Of a stretch of 15,718 nt of DNA, positions 12,702-15,718 are shown in pieces. Every line of letters starts with the position of its first letter. Positions within the stretch are counted from its first letter, which is position 1. The stretch lies in assembly GCA_002361935.1 (NCBI GenBank), contig DESD01000033.1, forward strand, positions 1-15,718. Reading direction: 5' to 3'. The DNA comes from Ruminococcaceae bacterium UBA3323 (GTDB lineage Bacteria > Bacillota > Clostridia > Oscillospirales > Acutalibacteraceae). A program made the translations under genes and the position numbers. The notes below the pieces were generated by a model. It saw only the letters and a program-made list of their open reading frames with translations, did no database searches and was not told the origin of the DNA.

Positions 12702-14489
12702 TTAATGCTCCTCTTCTTTTGCTGAAATTTCAATTCCAAGCTCGCCAAGCTGAATATCATCAATGTTGGACGGCGCACCGCTCATCAGCTCGCTTGCATT
12801 CTGAACCTTAGGGAATGCCGTAACATCACGCAGACTGTCTGCCCCGCAAATCAGCATGGCAAGCCTGTCAAGGCCGATACCCATACCGCCGTGGGGCGGA
12901 GCGGCATATTTGTATGCCTCAACAAGGAATCCGAATTTAGCATCAATTTCTTCCTGCTCCATTCCGAGAAGCTCAAACATTTTGTTCTGAAGCTCGCAGT
13001 CTGTAATTCTCATAGAGCCTGATGAAAGCTCTGTTCCGTTCAACACAAGGTCAAAGGCCTGTGCTCTTACCTTGGATTTATCCGTGTCAAGATAAGGGAT
13101 GCATTCCTCAAGCGGCATTGTAAACGGATGATGCATAGCAAGCCATTCGCCGCTTTCCTCATCATATTCAAAGAAAGGCATTTCCGTAATCCAAAGATAA
13201 TTCCATTTATTTTCCGGAATGATGCCAAGTGTTTTGGCAACGGTAAGGCGGAGTGCGCCCATAACAGAAAGTGCAAGGCTTGTTTTATCACTTACAATAA
13301 ACACACAGTCGCCCTGTTCAGCGCCGAGTTTTGCAAGAAGTGCATCAAGCTCACCCTCTTTAAGAAATTTAGCAAAAGAGCAGGCAGGTGCTTCATCCGC
13401 CCAGCGAACATAGGCAAGTCCCTTTGCACCGATTCCCTTTGCGTATTCGGTAAGCTTGTCAATTTTCTTTCTTGTATAGGTACCGGCTGCATTTTTTGCA
13501 ACAATTGCTTTTACTGCTCCGCCGTTTTCAACGGCAGATTTAAACACGGCAAAATCAGTTGTCAGCGCCCAATCTGAAATATCTTCAATCAGCATATCAA
13601 AACGTGTATCGGGCTTGTCTGAACCGTATTTGTTCATCGCTTCGGCAAAGGTCATACGCGGAAGAGGAGATTCAATGTCAACATGAATTGTTTCCTTCAT
13701 AAGCTTTTTGATAAAGCCCTCTGCCATATCCATAATATCGTCTGTATCTACAAAGCTCATTTCAAGGTCAATCTGCGTGAATTCCGGCTGTCTGTCTGCT
13801 CTTAAATCCTCATCACGGAAGCAGCGGGCAAGCTGAATATAGCGGTCAAAGCCGGAAACCATCAGAAGCTGCTTGTAAATCTGCGGGCTTTGGGGAAGAG
13901 CATAGAATTTACCGTTGTGAATTCTGCTCGGAACAACATAATCCCTTGCGCCTTCCGGTGTGGATTTAATCATCATCGGTGTTTCAATTTCAAGAAAATC
14001 ATTTGCGTAGAAGTATTCACGGGCAATCTGCGCAATTTTGTGGCGCATAATGATATTCCTTGTAAGCTTCTCGTTTCTTAAATTGAGGTAGCGGTATTTA
14101 AGCGTTGTTTCATCTCCGACCGTATCAGCCTTTGCAATTTCAAAAGGCGGTGTCTGCGCCTTTGAAATGATGCGAAGCTCTGTTACCTCAACCTCAATAT
14201 CACCCGTCGGGATTTCCTTGTTTTTGCTTTCACGCTCTTTTACAATGCCCTTGAGTGCAAGCACATATTCCGAGCGGACAGACTGCGCTTTTTCAAAAAT
14301 TCCTCGGTCTGTCTGATCGTTGAAAGAAATCTGAACGATGCCCGTTTTATCCCTTAAATCAATAAAGATAAGATTTCCGAGATCTCTCTGGCGCTGTGCC
14401 CAGCCGAAAAGCGTAACTTCTCTGCCGGAATCCTCCAATCTGAGTGTTCCGCAGTAATCCGTTCTTTTAAGTCCTTTGATATTTTCCAT
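12702..14489 (-). CDS. aspS: Aspartyl-tRNA synthetase, bacterial type
   Basis: This class II synthetase (595 aa, usual bacterial length) charges tRNA-Asp. Domains in order: an OB-fold anticodon-binding domain (about 1-110, with FGWAQRQRDLGNLIFIDLRD); motif 1 near REYFYANDFLEIETP; motif 2 CFRDEDLRADRQPEFTQID (about 223-241); the bacterial GAD insertion (about 290-420); and motif 3 GGMGIGLDRLAMLICG, followed by DVTAFPK. HHPFTMP lies before motif 3. Starting ATG 5 nt after the hisS stop, its AGGAG site lies in the end of hisS. The discriminating or non-discriminating nature cannot be decided by eye. Confidence 0.97.
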   Translation of the reverse strand: MENIKGLKRTDYCGTLRLEDSGREVTLFGWAQRQRDLGNLIFIDLRDKTGIVQISFNDQTDRGIFEKAQSVRSEYVLALKGIVKERESKNKEIPTGDIEVEVTELRIISKAQTPPFEIAKADTVGDETTLKYRYLNLRNEKLTRNIIMRHKIAQIAREYFYANDFLEIETPMMIKSTPEGARDYVVPSRIHNGKFYALPQSPQIYKQLLMVSGFDRYIQLARCFRDEDLRADRQPEFTQIDLEMSFVDTDDIMDMAEGFIKKLMKETIHVDIESPLPRMTFAEAMNKYGSDKPDTRFDMLIEDISDWALTTDFAVFKSAVENGGAVKAIVAKNAAGTYTRKKIDKLTEYAKGIGAKGLAYVRWADEAPACSFAKFLKEGELDALLAKLGAEQGDCVFIVSDKTSLALSVMGALRLTVAKTLGIIPENKWNYLWITEMPFFEYDEESGEWLAMHHPFTMPLEECIPYLDTDKSKVRAQAFDLVLNGTELSSGSMRITDCELQNKMFELLGMEQEEIDAKFGFLVEAYKYAAPPHGGMGIGLDRLAMLICGADSLRDVTAFPKVQNASELMSGAPSNIDDIQLGELGIEISAKEEEH

Positions 14490-14494
14490 TCCTC

Positions 14495-15718
14495 TTATTC
14501 TCCTGCATTTTCTCCAACATTGAAAAGTGAACCGAAATCAAAAGCTTCGCCGTTTATTTCAAGATCGGCAAGCTGTTCCGAAAGGGTTATGTTGTAATAT
14601 CCGCTTACAAAGGTTGCAAGCGCAATTTCGGTTTCTTCGCCTGTTTCCATATTCTTAAGCTTTGCGATACCTTCTTCAACCTCGTTATCGCCTAAAACGA
14701 TTGTGAATTTAGCATCAAGCTTATCTGCATATTTCATCTGAGCCCTCAGGCTTCTTTTGTTTAAATCATAAAGGCAGGAAAAGCCCTCTGTTCTCATATC
14801 CTTTGCAATTTCCACTGCCTTTAGTGTTGCTTTATCTCCGAGTGCAACAATGAATAAATCCGGCTTTGCGCTTTCGGGAAATTCGCAGCCCTGTGTTTCC
14901 ATAAGAAGCATAAGCCTTTCAAGCCCCATTCCGAATCCGAGCGATGGTGTATGCGTTCCACCAAGCTCTTCGATAAGACCGTCATATCTGCCGCCGCCGC
15001 ATACTGTGCCCTGAGCACCGATGGAATTTGAAATGAATTCAAACACGGTTTTTGTATAATAATCCAATCCTCTTACAATTTTAGGATTGATTTTGAATTC
15101 TATGTTTTCAGCCTTAAGATATTTCTGAACCTGTTCGAAATGCGCTTTGCATTCATCACAAAGATAATCAAGTACAACAGGAGCATCCTTTGCAATTTCA
15201 GAGCAAACAGGGGATTTGCAGTCTAAAATACGCATTGGGTTTCTGTCTAACCTATCCTTGCAGGTATCACATAAATCATCTTTTCTTGTGCTGAAATATT
15301 CCTTAAGCGCCTTGTGAAATTCAGCACGGCAGGTTGGACAGCCGATTGAATTGATTTCAAGGCTTATATCCTTAACGCCAAGGTTATCAAAAACTGCTTT
15401 TGCAAGGCTGATGATTTCAGCATCGGCAAGGGGGGAGGCCGTTCCGAAGCATTCAACACCGAACTGATGGAATTCACGGAGCCTGCCGGCCTGCGGCTTT
15501 TCGTAGCGGTAGCAGGAGGTTAAATAGCAAACCTTCTGCGGCAGTGCTTCGTTGCACAGCCCGCTTTCAAGAAAGCATCTTGCTGCGCCTGCGGTTCCCT
15601 CCGGACGAAGCGTAATGTTTCTTCCGCCCTTGTCATCAAAGGAATACATCTCCTTCTGAACAACATCTGTTGTGTCGCCCACACTGCGCTGGAAAAGCTC
15701 GGTGTGTTCAAAAACAGG
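14495..15718 (-). CDS. hisS: Histidyl-tRNA synthetase, N-terminus cut by the window edge
   Basis: This class II synthetase charges tRNA-His. The frame is open to the right edge. The first visible residues PVFEHTELFQRSVGDTTDVV normally follow about 40 missing residues. Motif 2 is TLRPEGTAGAARCFLE, followed by SCYRYEKPQAGRLREFHQFGVECFG. The His-specific motif RGLDYYTKTVFEF and motif 3 GGGRYDGLIEELGG, followed by LGFGMGLERLMLLME, are clear. The C-terminal anticodon-binding domain is DLFIVALGDKA to the end. Between motif 2 and the catalytic core is a Cys-rich insertion with CPTC, CDTC, two single Cys and CDEC, probably a zinc site as in other Clostridia. It is the first gene visible in the hisS-aspS-yfbR unit; its promoter is outside the window. 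Confidence 0.97.
   Translation of the reverse strand, partial: PVFEHTELFQRSVGDTTDVVQKEMYSFDDKGGRNITLRPEGTAGAARCFLESGLCNEALPQKVCYLTSCYRYEKPQAGRLREFHQFGVECFGTASPLADAEIISLAKAVFDNLGVKDISLEINSIGCPTCRAEFHKALKEYFSTRKDDLCDTCKDRLDRNPMRILDCKSPVCSEIAKDAPVVLDYLCDECKAHFEQVQKYLKAENIEFKINPKIVRGLDYYTKTVFEFISNSIGAQGTVCGGGRYDGLIEELGGTHTPSLGFGMGLERLMLLMETQGCEFPESAKPDLFIVALGDKATLKAVEIAKDMRTEGFSCLYDLNKRSLRAQMKYADKLDAKFTIVLGDNEVEEGIAKLKNMETGEETEIALATFVSGYYNITLSEQLADLEINGEAFDFGSLFNVGENAGE

Noticed and set aside
13128..13577. Plus-strand ORF opposite aspS
   Set aside because: It is an antisense shadow of the AspRS GAD region and has no start signals.

Overview
The window looks like a chromosomal segment of a low-GC Gram-positive bacterium, probably Bacillota, class Clostridia, perhaps a gut fermenter. 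The basis is AT-rich spacers, strong AGGAGG-type ribosome binding sites, consensus sigma-A promoters, Clostridia-like HisRS and AspRS, and PadR and ThrE-type families. This placement is inferred from style and gene content; no 16S or other marker search was possible.

Layout. (1) 1-279 (+) is the 3' part of rplL with its terminator. (2) 511-4503 (-) is a six-gene operon. In transcription order it holds a membrane-anchored protein, a small secreted two-cysteine protein, three ABC-2-like membrane proteins and a BcrA/LanF-like ATPase. A divergent PadR-type repressor gene (4631-4984) and an overlapping small membrane-protein gene (4977-5333) face it across a promoter whose TTGACA box sits inside a perfect 9+9 inverted repeat. 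(3) 5455-6057 (-) is a LOG-family (PGGxGT) protein. (4) 6220-9519 (+) holds uxaC, kdgK and eda, part of hexuronate catabolism, followed by a PspC-domain gene with a Q/N/Y-rich tail. (5) 9873-10378 has no conventional gene. It holds a bidirectional terminator, a hairpin and a 24-codon ORF on the minus strand, with a near-perfect promoter and Shine-Dalgarno. (6) 10379-11598 (+) is a split threonine/serine exporter pair, followed by an AT-rich PNPOx-like flavoprotein gene. (7) 12120-15718 (-) is a hisS-aspS-yfbR-like operon; hisS runs off the right edge.

How it works together. The 511-5333 block reads as one self-regulated system. PadR probably represses the divergent promoter, and an ABC transporter with three different membrane subunits is co-expressed with a Sec-exported protein and a membrane-anchored protein. 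An E in place of the usual Q-loop glutamine in the ATPase resembles lantibiotic/bacitracin immunity ATPases. A bacteriocin-like or antimicrobial-peptide-response role is therefore a reasonable but unproven hypothesis. The block is bracketed by two copies of the same 29-nt hairpin (one mismatch), which raises the possibility that it is an inserted cassette. The uxaC-kdgK-eda genes supply the first and last two steps from hexuronates to pyruvate and glyceraldehyde-3-phosphate; the intermediate reductase and dehydratase must be encoded elsewhere.

The best candidates for something undescribed are the 511-5333 cassette and the minus-strand 24-codon ORF at 9964-10038 with its structured transcript.
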